Source: Bacillus oleivorans (GTDB lineage: Bacteria; Bacillota; Bacilli; Bacillales; JC228). Taken from it: DNA of 64,000 nt. Positions 40,027 through 49,746 of the stretch are shown here, one piece after another (within the stretch, counting starts at the first letter, position 1; each line of letters begins with the position of its first letter). The position numbers and the translations under genes were made by a program. The notes below the pieces were generated by a model. It was given only the letters and a program-made list of their open reading frames with translations. It did no database searches and was not told where the DNA came from. The stretch is taken from the NCBI RefSeq assembly GCF_900207585.1, contig NZ_OAOP01000002.1, positions 62,001 through 126,000 of the forward strand. Reading direction: 5' to 3'.

Positions 40027-40635
40027 ATGGCATATGAATTACCGCAATTACCTTATGCGTATGACGCTCTAGAGCCACACATTGATAAAGAAACTATGAA
40101 TATTCACCACACGAAACACCATAATACTTATGTAACCAATCTAAATGGTGCTTTAGAAGGTAAAGATGAGTTGCTTAGCAAATCTGTAGAGGAACTTATT
40201 TCTAATTTAGATGCAGTTCCAGAAGCTGCCCGCACTGCAGTAAGAAATAATGGCGGCGGACATGCTAACCACTCTTTATTCTGGACCATTCTTTCTCCAA
40301 ATGGCGGAGGAGCTCCAACTGGTGAAGTTGCTGATGCGATCAATTCTAAATTCGGAAGCTACGAAAAATTCCAGGAACAATTTACAGCTGCTGCTACAGG
40401 CCGTTTTGGTTCTGGCTGGGCTTGGCTGGTTGTAAGTAATGGCGAGCTTGAAATTACAAGCACTCCTAACCAAGATTCTCCATTAATGGAGGGTAAAACT
40501 CCGATTCTTGGACTCGATGTTTGGGAGCACGCTTACTACTTAAATTATCAAAACCGCCGTCCAGATTACATTAAAGCATTCTTTAATGTAATTAACTGGG
40601 ACGAAGTTAACAAACGTTATAACGCAGCGAAGTAA
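40027..40635 (+). CDS. sodA: Manganese/iron superoxide dismutase
   Basis: 202 aa. Metal ligands: His in [13 protein letters not shown], His in [12 protein letters not shown], and Asp/His in [10 protein letters not shown]. Gly and Gln positions favour the Mn form, as in B. subtilis SodA. Detoxifies superoxide. Strong site GGGAGGAAT before the ATG; a terminator follows. Confidence 0.96.
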   Translation: MAYELPQLPYAYDALEPHIDKETMNIHHTKHHNTYVTNLNGALEGKDELLSKSVEELISNLDAVPEAARTAVRNNGGGHANHSLFWTILSPNGGGAPTGEVADAINSKFGSYEKFQEQFTAAATGRFGSGWAWLVVSNGELEITSTPNQDSPLMEGKTPILGLDVWEHAYYLNYQNRRPDYIKAFFNVINWDEVNKRYNAAK

Positions 40636-40647
40636 TAGAAGAAGACG

Positions 40648-40683
40648 AGAGGGGATCATTTTCTGGTCCCTTCTATTTTTTTT
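40648..40683 (+). terminator. Terminator after sodA
   Basis: AGAGGGGATCA and TGGTCCCTTCT pair, with wobble, around a short loop and are followed by ATTTTTTTT. Confidence 0.75.
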
Positions 40684-40775
40684 GACTGTTTTTGCTGAAA
40701 AGGGATGTTAAAGACCTGATATGATAAATATCGCTCGTATATCAAAGGTTTACACATTTAATTCACGAATTTTTG

Positions 40776-40828
40776 TTGATTATCAGCCGATTTATGTTAA
40801 ATATCAAAGGATTCGCTGTATAAATCAA
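40776..40828. repeat. Opposed AT-rich repeat pair before yqgE
   Basis: TTGATTATCAGC at 40776-40787 is nearly the reverse complement of GCTGTATAAATCAA at 40815-40828. ATATCAAAGG also occurs twice nearby (about 40739 and 40801). Layout is like the repeat cluster near 200-370, but the sequence differs. Confidence 0.35.
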
Positions 40829-40930
40829 CCATTAACCACCCACATGTCACTTTCAGTCATTTCCCGCGAAAAATGAATAATGTCTCCGCTTAATTCAAAC
40901 AATAAGGTTATGAAAAAGGGGAGACCTATC

Positions 40931-42148
40931 ATGAGTTACTTTAAAAAATGGATCGGTGATGTGGATCTTTCCAAAGATTTGCTCCTCCTTTTATTTATAG
41001 GAGGATTATATTCGCTTAGCGTCGCCTTATCCAATACTTTTGTCAATATTTATTTATGGAAACAGTCAGAGAATTATGTCGATTTAGGGTTATACAACTT
41101 AGCCGTTGTCGTATTACAGCCTTTAACTTTCATTCTCGCAGGACGGTGGGCAAAAAAAGTGGACCGGGTCATTGTCCTAAGAATGGGAGTTTCTTTTTTA
41201 GCCATCTTTTATACGACTGTCCTGCTTGTTGGTGAAAACGCCTCACAATTTATTTTTCTGCTGGGAGCATTGTTAGGAATCGGGTACGGTTTTTACTGGC
41301 TCGCCTTTAATGTGTTAACTTTTGAGATAACAGAACCGGATACACGGGACTTTTTTAATGGCTTTATGGGTGTTTTATCATCTTCTGGCGGTATGATTGG
41401 GCCAATCGCATCTGGCTATATCATATCAAATTTAACCGAATTTACCGGATACACGATTATTTTTTCGCTTTCATTAGGGCTATTTGTCTTAGCGGTTGTG
41501 CTGAGTTTCTTTCTGCAGAGGCGCCCAGCTTCTGGAAGGTATCTTTTTATAAGGATCATTAAAGAAAGGCAGTTTAATAAAAACTGGAAATACATAACGA
41601 ATGCCCATTTTTTTCAAGGACTTCGTGAGGGAACCTTTATATTCGTGATTTCCGTTTTTGTTTACCTGTCTTCAGGGAGTGAATTAGGCTTAGGAACATA
41701 CGGGTTAATCAATTCTGCCATTTCGTTTATGGGCTATTATGTAATCTCCCGTGTAATCAAAACAAAGCATAGAAAACGAGCGATTTTACTTGGTGGAGTT
41801 CTTTTATATGCTGCCATTTTCTTGATTGTTTATGATGTTTCTTATCTGAAGTTGCTTATATATGGAGGAATTATTGCGATTGCCTATCCAACCTTGCTTG
41901 TTCCTTATATTTCTATGACCTATGATGTGATTGGAAGCGGGTGGAAGGCGGCTGAAATGAGGATTGAATATATCGTCGTTCGTGAGCTCTTCCTTAATCT
42001 TGGAAGAATTGTCTCGATTCTTGCTTTCCTCGTTACCGTTAGCTTTTTCAACCCCACCGAAAGTGTACCTTTCTTATTAATGATTTTAGGAGCAGGACAT
42101 CTGATTATTTACTTTTGTGTCAGAAAGGTTTACTTCCAATCGAATTAA
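40931..42148 (+). CDS. yqgE: MFS transporter YqgE
   Basis: 405 aa from ATG 40931 (site AAGGGGAGA). About 12 hydrophobic helices. Conserved YGFYWLAFNVLTFEITEP and the loop-2-type AGRWAKKVDR motif of major-facilitator proteins. Same position as B. subtilis yqgE, before pbpA. Substrate unknown. Confidence 0.88.
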   Translation: MSYFKKWIGDVDLSKDLLLLLFIGGLYSLSVALSNTFVNIYLWKQSENYVDLGLYNLAVVVLQPLTFILAGRWAKKVDRVIVLRMGVSFLAIFYTTVLLVGENASQFIFLLGALLGIGYGFYWLAFNVLTFEITEPDTRDFFNGFMGVLSSSGGMIGPIASGYIISNLTEFTGYTIIFSLSLGLFVLAVVLSFFLQRRPASGRYLFIRIIKERQFNKNWKYITNAHFFQGLREGTFIFVISVFVYLSSGSELGLGTYGLINSAISFMGYYVISRVIKTKHRKRAILLGGVLLYAAIFLIVYDVSYLKLLIYGGIIAIAYPTLLVPYISMTYDVIGSGWKAAEMRIEYIVVRELFLNLGRIVSILAFLVTVSFFNPTESVPFLLMILGAGHLIIYFCVRKVYFQSN

Positions 42149-42173
42149 GAGAACCGGGTTGGTTCTCTTTTTT
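42147..42173 (+). terminator. Terminator after yqgE
   Basis: AAGAGAACC and GGTTCTCTT are perfect arms with a 5-base loop, then TTTT. Confidence 0.85.
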
Positions 42174-42275
42174 ATGGCAAAAAATTGCTCAATAAAATAT
42201 AGTTATTACTAGAATTCCTGTACAATATTCCTTACAATAAAGAAAGAACAAAAATGGAGAGAGATGTGAAAGCTT

Positions 42276-44456
42276 ATGGGAAAAAAGAAGAAAAAAACCC
42301 ATATCCCCTTTCGTTTAAATATTTTATTCTTTTGTGTGTTTTTGTTATTTTCTGCCCTCATTTTTCGGCTTGGAGTTGTTCAAATCGTAAATGGGGAAGA
42401 TTATTCAAAAGCCATCGAACGTACAGAAGAAATTACGGTAAACAATTCTGTACCGCGGGGAAAAATGATTGACCGGAATGGGAAGGTAATTGTTGATAAT
42501 ATTCCGCTAAATGCAATTACGTACACGCAAGAGCAATTCGCTGATCAAAGTGAAATGCTCGAGGTTGCGGAGCGATTAGCATTGCTAATTGAAAAAGATA
42601 GTAAAGATTTAACCGAGCGGGAAAAGAAAGATTTTTGGCTGATGACACATCCAGAGGAAGCCGAAGCACTTATAACTGATCAGGACCGTCAAGATTTTGA
42701 AGACGAGATAATTGACAGCTTGTATAAAGTTCAATTAGAAAGAGTGACTGAAGATCATATTAAACAACTTACTGACGAAGAACTAGAAGTCGCTGCGATT
42801 TACTTTGAGTTTATCGGAGGATATGCTCTGACTCCGCAAATAGTAAAGAACGAAAATGTAACCGCTGAGGAATTCGCGGTTATCAGTGAGAACTTAGAAG
42901 CTCTTCCAGGTGTAGATACGACAACCGACTGGGAAAGATATTATGCTTTTGGAGATACACTGCAATCTTTGTTAGGCAAGGTAACGTCAGCTGAAGAAGG
43001 AATACCTCGTGAAGAATTAGACTATTATACATCGCGCGGATATAGTTTAAATGACAGGGTCGGAAAAAGTTATTTGGAAAAAGTGTATGAAGATCTCTTG
43101 CATGGGCAAAAAGCTAAAGTTAAAACCGTTACAGACAATAATGGAAACATTATTGATACCGAAGTTATTTCTGAAGGGGAACGCGGAAAAGATTTAGTCT
43201 TGACCATTGATATGGAACTACAGCAAAAAGTTGAAAAAATTCTTGAAGAAGAATTAATTGAAAAGAAAAAGAAATCTGGGACGGATTATTTGGACCGTGC
43301 GTTTGTAGTAATTATGGATCCTTATACAGGCGAAGTATTAACTATTGCCGGCAAACTATATCAAAAGAATGAAGAAACAGGCAAAATGGAGATGCAGGAT
43401 TTCGCCTTAGGCAATATATCAACCTCTTATGTAATGGGCTCTGCTGTCAAAGGGGCAACCGTCCTTACCGGCTATGAAGAGGATATCCTAGAGGTTGGCG
43501 GAAGGTTATATGATGAAGTGATTAAAATTGCAAAAACCCCTGAAAAAAGTACGCTTAATGGGGCACTTGGATGGATTGATGATCTAAGAGCTATTCGGAG
43601 ATCATCTAACGGTTTCATGTATAAAATTGCGATTGGAATCGGCGATGGAAATTATCAGTATAACCAGCCATTGCCTTTAAGAAAAGATTCTTTAGACATT
43701 TTCAGAAGGAACTTTGCCCAATTTGGACTGGGTGTTCCTACGGGAATTGATCTGCCCAACGAGCAAATCGGATATAAAGGTGAATTCGGTTCTGGATTTG
43801 TATTAGACTTTTCAATTGGACAATATGACTCCTATACTCCGCTGCAAATGGCTCAATATGTATCCACTATTGCAAACGATGGGTATCGGATGAAACCGCA
43901 GTTAGTCAAAGAGGTAAGAGAACCTATCTTAGACCAAGAACATCTAGGGCCAATTCTTGACACCTTTGATCCTGTTGTGTTAAACCGTTTAACAATGTCA
44001 CAACGAGAAATTGATCAGGTACAGTTTGGTTTTTATCAAGTCATGAACCATTCAGAAGGAACTGCGCGTTCATTCCGCGATCTTCCTTATGAACCTGCGG
44101 GAAAGACCGGAACAGCTGAAACATATATATATGATCCAGAGCTAGAAAGAGCTGTTCCAACTACAAATCTTTCATTGGTCGGTTATGCACCATATGAGAA
44201 TCCTGAAATTGCAATTGCGATAGTGGTTCCATCTGCTTATCAAGGCAATGCTAAGCACAATATGAATTTAGATATTGGCAGAAAAGTATTTGATGCTTAC
44301 TTCGAGTTAAAAGAAAGCCGCAGCACTCAAAATGACCCTGTTCAAGGAATCGAAAATATTGAAGAAGTTCAACAGGGGCAAGAAACCATTCGTGAAGAAA
44401 ATGAACAGGGTATTGCCGAAGAGGATGATCCTCAAGAAGAAATCGTTACGCCATAA
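42276..44456 (+). CDS. pbpA: Penicillin-binding protein 2A (class B transpeptidase)
   Basis: 726 aa. Short basic cytoplasmic tail, one membrane helix (about residues 12-34), dimerisation/pedestal domain starting NNSVPRGKMIDRNG, then the transpeptidase domain. Active-site motifs are S389-A-V-K392, SSN in RRSSNGF, and K610-T-G. An acidic Glu-rich tail ends the protein. In B. subtilis PbpA (YqgF) supports rod-shape elongation. Followed by a strong terminator, then pst. Confidence 0.95.
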   Translation: MGKKKKKTHIPFRLNILFFCVFLLFSALIFRLGVVQIVNGEDYSKAIERTEEITVNNSVPRGKMIDRNGKVIVDNIPLNAITYTQEQFADQSEMLEVAERLALLIEKDSKDLTEREKKDFWLMTHPEEAEALITDQDRQDFEDEIIDSLYKVQLERVTEDHIKQLTDEELEVAAIYFEFIGGYALTPQIVKNENVTAEEFAVISENLEALPGVDTTTDWERYYAFGDTLQSLLGKVTSAEEGIPREELDYYTSRGYSLNDRVGKSYLEKVYEDLLHGQKAKVKTVTDNNGNIIDTEVISEGERGKDLVLTIDMELQQKVEKILEEELIEKKKKSGTDYLDRAFVVIMDPYTGEVLTIAGKLYQKNEETGKMEMQDFALGNISTSYVMGSAVKGATVLTGYEEDILEVGGRLYDEVIKIAKTPEKSTLNGALGWIDDLRAIRRSSNGFMYKIAIGIGDGNYQYNQPLPLRKDSLDIFRRNFAQFGLGVPTGIDLPNEQIGYKGEFGSGFVLDFSIGQYDSYTPLQMAQYVSTIANDGYRMKPQLVKEVREPILDQEHLGPILDTFDPVVLNRLTMSQREIDQVQFGFYQVMNHSEGTARSFRDLPYEPAGKTGTAETYIYDPELERAVPTTNLSLVGYAPYENPEIAIAIVVPSAYQGNAKHNMNLDIGRKVFDAYFELKESRSTQNDPVQGIENIEEVQQGQETIREENEQGIAEEDDPQEEIVTP

Positions 44457-44496
44457 AAAAACCTGATGTGAAATTACATTCACATCAGGTTTTTTG
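44456..44496 (+). terminator. Terminator after pbpA
   Basis: AAACCTGATGTGAA and TTCACATCAGGTTT are long perfect arms ending in TTTTTT. Confidence 0.92.
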
Positions 44497-44651
44497 TCGT
44501 TTTATGAGGAAATAAAAGCTGCTGCAGCCCAATACTGTATTTTTTTCGACTCGTAATAACTCAGGTTCTATAATATTTCAGGCTGATAAAGATAATACTA
44601 AATACACGGTTTAATAGCGGGTTCCACGATTTATGCCTATTTTATTTGCGA

Positions 44652-44705
44652 TTTACAAAACGTTAACATTTCGTTTATACGGAGTTAAAACTCTGTCTGT
44701 ATTCT
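44652..44705 (+). promoter_or_regulatory. PhoP box and -10 element of the pst operon
   Basis: Four hexamers at exact 11-bp intervals: TTTACA (44652), TTAACA (44663), TTTATA (44674), TTAAAA (44685). A -10-like TATTCT follows at 44700-44705. This is the arrangement of PhoP-activated promoters in B. subtilis, where the pst operon is a main PhoPR target under phosphate starvation. The 297-base gap between pbpA and pstS otherwise holds only the pbpA terminator. Confidence 0.85.
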
Positions 44706-44753
44706 AGAACATGTAGGACAACAAATTATAAAAGTCTTAGGGGGAATTCTTTA

Positions 44754-45728
44754 ATGAACTTCTTTAAAAAATTTGGTCTGCTAGCCATTTTAGCAGCTGT
44801 AATGTTATTTGCTGCAGCATGTGGAACAGATAATGAAAACGGAGAAGGTAACGGAGCAGCAGGTGCTGACGATGAAAATGATGCAGCCCTTTCTGGTGAA
44901 ATCGCAATTGATGGATCTTCTACCGTTTATCCAATCATGGAAGCTGTAGCAGAAGAATTTACTCTTGCAAATCCTGATGTAAAAGTAACAGTTGCATTTT
45001 CTGGTACTGGCGGAGGATTTGAAAAGTTTATCGCAGGTTCTACACAAATGAGTAATGCTTCTCGCCCAATCAAAGATGAAGAAGCAGCTGCTCTTGAAGA
45101 AGCAGGTACTGAATATACTGAATTTGAATTAGCTAAAGATGGTTTATCTGTAGTTGTAAACCCTGAAAATGATTTTATCGACCACTTAACAGTAGAAGAA
45201 TTGAAAAAAATGTGGATCGAAGATGGTTCAGTGAAAAAATGGTCTGATATTCGTCCAGAATGGCCAGATGAAGAGATTAAATTCTACTCTCCTGGTACTG
45301 CTTCTGGAACATATGACTACTGGAATGAAGTGATTCTAGAAGATGAGCCAATGGTTAAAGATGCGACACTTTCTGAAGATGACAACGTTCTTGTAACAGG
45401 TGTAACTGGCGATAAATATGCGATTGGATTCTTCGGTTATGCGTACTACCAAGAAAATCAAGACAAGCTAAAAGTAGTTCCAGTTGATGGCGGAAATGGT
45501 CCAGTTGAACCAAACGCTGAAACTGTAGAAACTGGAGAATATGCTCCATTATCTCGTCCGCTATACACTTATGTAGACAATGCAGCGATTAAAGAAAATC
45601 CAGCGGTTTACGAATATGTGAAGTTCTTGCTTGAAAACTCTGCTGAACTAGCAGCTAGTGTAGGTTACGTAAGTCTTCCAGAAGAAAATTATACAGAACA
45701 GCTTGAACTTCTTGAAACATTAAAATAA
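44754..45728 (+). CDS. pstS: Phosphate ABC transporter substrate-binding lipoprotein
   Basis: 324 aa. Lipoprotein signal with lipobox AAAC and lipidated Cys at residue 23, an acidic linker, then a PBP-like domain. Phosphate-contact stretches are IDGSSTVYPI, FSGTGGGFEKF and SPGTASGTYDYW. It captures phosphate outside the membrane for PstCAB. Transcribed from the PhoP-box promoter. Confidence 0.95.
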   Translation: MNFFKKFGLLAILAAVMLFAAACGTDNENGEGNGAAGADDENDAALSGEIAIDGSSTVYPIMEAVAEEFTLANPDVKVTVAFSGTGGGFEKFIAGSTQMSNASRPIKDEEAAALEEAGTEYTEFELAKDGLSVVVNPENDFIDHLTVEELKKMWIEDGSVKKWSDIRPEWPDEEIKFYSPGTASGTYDYWNEVILEDEPMVKDATLSEDDNVLVTGVTGDKYAIGFFGYAYYQENQDKLKVVPVDGGNGPVEPNAETVETGEYAPLSRPLYTYVDNAAIKENPAVYEYVKFLLENSAELAASVGYVSLPEENYTEQLELLETLK

Positions 45729-45741
45729 TAACTTTAGGGAG

Positions 45742-45768
45742 AAGCGCTTTTTTCGAAGCGCTTTTCCT
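45742..45768 (+). terminator. Intercistronic hairpin between pstS and pstC
   Basis: AAGCGCTTTTTTCGAAGCGCTTTT forms an 8-bp stem with a T-run, right after pstS. Such hairpins in transporter operons allow more binding protein than permease to be made. Read-through must continue to pstC, which has no separate promoter that I can see. Confidence 0.75.
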
Positions 45769-45798
45769 GGTGTAATTTGGATGGAAGGGGTTTTCATC

Positions 45799-46737
45799 TT
45801 GGAAAAAACAAAACAATCTTCAATTCAACAGATGATTGTAGAGAATAAATCAAAAAGAAATACAAGTACGACGATAGAGAAAGCAGTTCCTTGGATCTTA
45901 TTAGTTATTGCGAGTGTATCGGTTTTAACGACAATCGGAATCGTTTTAACATTAGTCTTTGAAACTATTACATTTTTCACGAAAACTTCGTTTTGGGCAT
46001 TTTTAACAGGTACAGAATGGTACCCATTTTCAAATGAAGAATCTTATGGTGTATTAGCATTAGTTAGTGGAACACTAAAGATAGCGATCATTGCCATGAT
46101 CGTTGCTGTACCGATTGGTTTAGGAGCTGCCATTTATTTGAGTGAATATGCTTCAGACCGTGCCAGAAGAATAATCAAACCGATTTTAGAAGTATTAGCG
46201 GGAGTACCAACAATTGTGTATGGTTTTTTTGCGCTTACTTTTGTAACGCCTCTGCTAAGAGAGTATATTCCAAATATGGAAATTTTTAATGCCTTAAGTC
46301 CCGGGATCGTAGTGGGAATCATGATTATCCCAATGATTGCATCTTTATCAGAGGATGCAATGGGGTCAGTTCCTAAATCGATTCGTGAAGGTGCTTATGC
46401 GATGGGTGCAACCCGTTTCGAAGTGGCTTTAAAAATTGTTTTTCCTGCTGCGTTGTCAGGAATTATTGCATCGATTGTACTTGCTGTCTCAAGAGCAATT
46501 GGTGAAACGATGATTGTTTCGATTGGGGCAGGATCGACTCCAACCTTTGACTGGAATATACTTGGATCTATTCAAACGATGACTGGATATATTGTTCAGA
46601 TTAGTACAGGGGATGCAGGACTAGGTTCAACGATTTATTATAGTATATTTGCAGTCGGCTTTACCCTATTTGTATTCACCCTGGTGATGAATATGCTCGC
46701 TCAATATATTTCACGTCGCTTTAGGGAGGAATACTAA
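45799..46737 (+). CDS. pstC: Phosphate ABC transporter permease PstC
   Basis: 312 aa from TTG 45799 (site GGAAGGGG); an ATG at 45781 overlaps that site and is unlikely. Six membrane helices with the permease EAA loop IREGAYAMGATRFE. First of the two PstCA permease subunits. Its stop overlaps the pstA start by one base. Confidence 0.93.
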   Translation: MEKTKQSSIQQMIVENKSKRNTSTTIEKAVPWILLVIASVSVLTTIGIVLTLVFETITFFTKTSFWAFLTGTEWYPFSNEESYGVLALVSGTLKIAIIAMIVAVPIGLGAAIYLSEYASDRARRIIKPILEVLAGVPTIVYGFFALTFVTPLLREYIPNMEIFNALSPGIVVGIMIIPMIASLSEDAMGSVPKSIREGAYAMGATRFEVALKIVFPAALSGIIASIVLAVSRAIGETMIVSIGAGSTPTFDWNILGSIQTMTGYIVQISTGDAGLGSTIYYSIFAVGFTLFVFTLVMNMLAQYISRRFREEY

Positions 46738-47615
46738 TGAACTTGATCGATCATACAAAAGTAACGAAGCGAATTTCTCTCAGGCTAACCAAGAATATTT
46801 TATTAAAAGGTTTGTTCTTATTTGCAACTATTTTTGGACTGCTTGTGTTAGCGATTCTTCTATATCGGATATTCACTCAAGGAATTGGTTTTTTAGATAT
46901 CGATTTCTTAACTAGTTTTGCTTCCAGAATTCCTGAAAATGCGGGAGTTGTAGCAGCTTTAGTTGGTTCGATTTGGTTAATGCTTGTGGTTGCCCCTATT
47001 TCTTTACTGTTAGGAGTAGGTACAGCCATTTATTTGGAAGAATATGCTCAAAAAAACAAACTGACTCAACTCATTCAAATTAATATTTCCAATTTGGCCG
47101 GTGTTCCATCAATCGTGTTTGGCTTGTTGGGGCTGGCGATATTTGTTCATGCATTAGCATTTGGAACGAGTATATTATCTGCATCATTAACGATGAGTCT
47201 TCTGATTTTACCAGTTATTATCGTTGCATCACAAGAAGCCATTCGGGCGGTACCAAAGGAATTAAGAGAGGCTTCTTATGCAATGGGAGCAACCAAATGG
47301 CAAACGATTGTCAAGGTTGTACTGCCTGCAGCAATTCCAGGAATTCTAACTGGCGGAATTTTAGCTCTATCCAGGGCAGTCGGGGAAACAGCTCCTTTGA
47401 TTGTTATCGGAATACCAACGTTTGTACCATTTTTGCCTGAATCGATATTAGATTCATTTACGGCATTGCCAATGCAAATTTATGACTGGACGAGTAGACC
47501 GCAGACTGATTTTCACGATTTGGCTGCAGCGGGAATCATTGTGTTGCTAATCTTTCTCATTTTCATGAATTCCATTGCTGTTTGGATTCGGAATAGATTT
47601 GAAAAGAGATATTAA
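46737..47615 (+). CDS. pstA: Phosphate ABC transporter permease PstA
   Basis: 292 aa, about six membrane helices and an EAA loop LREASYAMGATKWQ. Conserved SRAVGETAPLIVIG follows. Pairs with PstC to form the channel. Preceded by TTTAGGGAGGA within the end of pstC. Confidence 0.94.
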   Translation: MNLIDHTKVTKRISLRLTKNILLKGLFLFATIFGLLVLAILLYRIFTQGIGFLDIDFLTSFASRIPENAGVVAALVGSIWLMLVVAPISLLLGVGTAIYLEEYAQKNKLTQLIQINISNLAGVPSIVFGLLGLAIFVHALAFGTSILSASLTMSLLILPVIIVASQEAIRAVPKELREASYAMGATKWQTIVKVVLPAAIPGILTGGILALSRAVGETAPLIVIGIPTFVPFLPESILDSFTALPMQIYDWTSRPQTDFHDLAAAGIIVLLIFLIFMNSIAVWIRNRFEKRY

Positions 47616-47642
47616 TATTGAGGATTGAAAGGGGTTTTCAAT

Positions 47643-48461
47643 ATGCCACAAACTATGGCTAAAATAGAGAAAAATGAAATAACGAACCAAGAGGATAAAA
47701 TGAACTCTAAATTAGTTTATGAAACAAAACAATTAAATCTTTGGTATGGAAATAACCATGCATTAAAAAATATTGACTTAGATATTTCAGAAAATGAAGT
47801 GACAGCTATTATCGGGCCATCTGGCTGCGGTAAATCAACTTATATTAAAACATTAAATCGTATGATTGAATTAGTCCCAAGTGTAAAAACGGCTGGTGAA
47901 ATTAATTATCGCGGTAAGAATATTTTTGATAAATCATACCGTGTGGAGGAATTGCGTACCAAGGTAGGAATGGTGTTTCAAAAGCCAAATCCTTTCCCAA
48001 AATCGATCTATGATAACATTACGTATGGACCAAAAATCCACGGCATTCGGAATAAAAAGATTCTCGATCAAATCGTTGAGAAAAGTCTCCGCGGTGCTGC
48101 CCTTTGGGATGAGGTAAAAGACCGATTAAACGAAAACGCATATGGATTATCAGGAGGACAGCAGCAGCGTTTATGTATCGCCCGCTGCTTAGCAATTGAG
48201 CCTGATGTTATCCTAATGGATGAACCGACATCTGCCCTTGACCCAATTTCTACCCTCAAAGTGGAAGAGCTTGTTCAAGAATTGAAAAAGGAATATAGCA
48301 TTATTATCGTTACCCATAATATGCAGCAAGCTGCACGGATTTCAGACAAAACAGCATTCTTCTTGAATGGCGAAGTAGTAGAATTTGCTCCAACTGATGT
48401 CATCTTTTCCAATCCTAATGACAAACGGACAGAAGACTATATTACTGGCCGTTTTGGATAA
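47643..48461 (+). CDS. pstB: Phosphate ABC transporter ATP-binding protein PstB
   Basis: 272 aa from ATG 47643 (site GAAAGGGG). Walker [10 protein letters not shown], signature LSGGQQQRL, Walker [13 protein letters not shown]. Only one PstB copy is present, whereas B. subtilis has two (pstBA and pstBB). Confidence 0.95.
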   Translation: MPQTMAKIEKNEITNQEDKMNSKLVYETKQLNLWYGNNHALKNIDLDISENEVTAIIGPSGCGKSTYIKTLNRMIELVPSVKTAGEINYRGKNIFDKSYRVEELRTKVGMVFQKPNPFPKSIYDNITYGPKIHGIRNKKILDQIVEKSLRGAALWDEVKDRLNENAYGLSGGQQQRLCIARCLAIEPDVILMDEPTSALDPISTLKVEELVQELKKEYSIIIVTHNMQQAARISDKTAFFLNGEVVEFAPTDVIFSNPNDKRTEDYITGRFG

Positions 48462-48530
48462 GAGGCAGTTCATTAGAATTGCAGAAATATAATCATTCCT
48501 GATATTTCATTTTGATGTGGGGGTAGGCAT

Positions 48531-49190
48531 ATGCCAGTCAGAGAACAATTTGAAATTAATTTAAAAGAGCTTCAGGATAAGCTAATCCAATTAGGCAATT
48601 TTACAAAAGCGGCTTTAATTAAAGCATTAGATGCTTTGGAAAACCAAGATGTCGAAAAAGCCCTAGAAATTATGGATGAGGATGTAAAAGCAGATTTACT
48701 AGAAGATGAAATCAATGATACCGCTATTTTACTGATTGCAAAGCAGCAGCCAGTTGCGATTGATTTACGGAGAATTATTGTTGCGATTAAGATTGCATCT
48801 GACCTGGAAAGAATGGCTGATTTTGCAGTGAATTTAGCAAAATCAACGATTAGAATCGGGAATCAGCCATTAGTCAAGCCGATCGATTCCATAAAAAAAA
48901 TGCATGAAAGCACAATTAAGATGATTGAGTTAGCTATGGAGGGATACTCCGAGGAAGACCTGGTTAAAGCGAAGGAATTAGCGGATTTAGATGACGTTGT
49001 TGATGATCTCTACGGTTCAACAATTCAAGATTTACTTTCCTTAATGCAAACACAGCCAGAAAATCACGCGCAAATCACGCAGCTATCGTTCGTTTGCCGC
49101 TACCTTGAAAGAACAGCTGACCATGCAACCAATATTGCTGAATATATATTTTATTTAGTAAAAGGTCGCAGATATGATTTAAACCAATAA
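48531..49190 (+). CDS. phoU: Phosphate signalling protein PhoU
   Basis: 219 aa, all-helical, two PhoU repeats with metal-binding-type DLERMADFAVNLAK and YLERTADHATNIAEY. Couples PstSCAB activity to the phosphate two-component system. B. subtilis lacks phoU in its pst operon as I recall, so this operon is closer to the general bacterial form. Confidence 0.94.
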   Translation: MPVREQFEINLKELQDKLIQLGNFTKAALIKALDALENQDVEKALEIMDEDVKADLLEDEINDTAILLIAKQQPVAIDLRRIIVAIKIASDLERMADFAVNLAKSTIRIGNQPLVKPIDSIKKMHESTIKMIELAMEGYSEEDLVKAKELADLDDVVDDLYGSTIQDLLSLMQTQPENHAQITQLSFVCRYLERTADHATNIAEYIFYLVKGRRYDLNQ

Positions 49191-49195
49191 TGCCT

Positions 49196-49243
49196 TAAAA
49201 AAGTGAGGCTGTCATCCGTATGGAGGGCAGCCTCACTTTTTAT
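49196..49243. terminator. Bidirectional terminator between phoU and the yqzC-like gene
   Basis: AAAAGTGAGGCTG and CAGCCTCACTTTT are perfect arms with an inner partial stem; it serves both strands. Confidence 0.9.
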
Positions 49244-49746
49244 CGTCCCTTTGTAATTATAGATGTAATGACTTCAAAAGACATATCGCTAGATACCTGG
49301 TAGGATCCGATTTGGATCGCCCCGTCCAGATTCCGGTCTATTAAATATTGCTGGAACACAAAAGAATCTTCAACGATTCCATTTTCCTCTAATCTTTCAG
49401 AAACGTCACTTGAATTCATCCCCGCTTCTATTGTCAATGTGTAAGATTTTGTGTCTGATTTCTTTTCATCTGATTGCGTTGTTTGTCCGCTGGAGTTTTC
49501 TGTCTCGTCTTGTTCTTCTTCTTCAGCTGCTTCCTCTTCCTGCGGTTTGTTATTTACAATTTGTGTTTGCAAATCATTCCATTCAGCTGTTGATAAAACC
49601 TGATATCCGCTCTGCTCCAATTCCTCAATTGCCTGCTTAGGATCGATATTTTGTTCATTTATATTTAAATTATAAAACCCTAGTAAACTGATACAAGCTG
49701 TTAAAAACATACCGATTGCGAATCCTTGTATGAGTTGCCGCTGCAT
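49240..49746 (-). CDS. yqzC: MltG N-subdomain-like membrane protein (YqzC-like)
   Basis: 168 aa. One N-terminal membrane helix (about residues 5-25), an acidic Glu-rich linker (about 65-95) and a C-terminal domain of about 65 residues. That domain, with TIEAGMNSSDVSERLEENGI and GSYQVSSDMSFEVITSIITKG, resembles the LysM-like N-terminal subdomain of the lytic transglycosylase MltG/YceG. The catalytic MltG part is missing, so enzyme activity is not expected. ATG overlaps the stop of the next gene upstream by one base. Named by position after pst as in B. subtilis. Confidence 0.65.
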   Translation of the reverse strand: MQRQLIQGFAIGMFLTACISLLGFYNLNINEQNIDPKQAIEELEQSGYQVLSTAEWNDLQTQIVNNKPQEEEAAEEEEQDETENSSGQTTQSDEKKSDTKSYTLTIEAGMNSSDVSERLEENGIVEDSFVFQQYLIDRNLDGAIQIGSYQVSSDMSFEVITSIITKGR

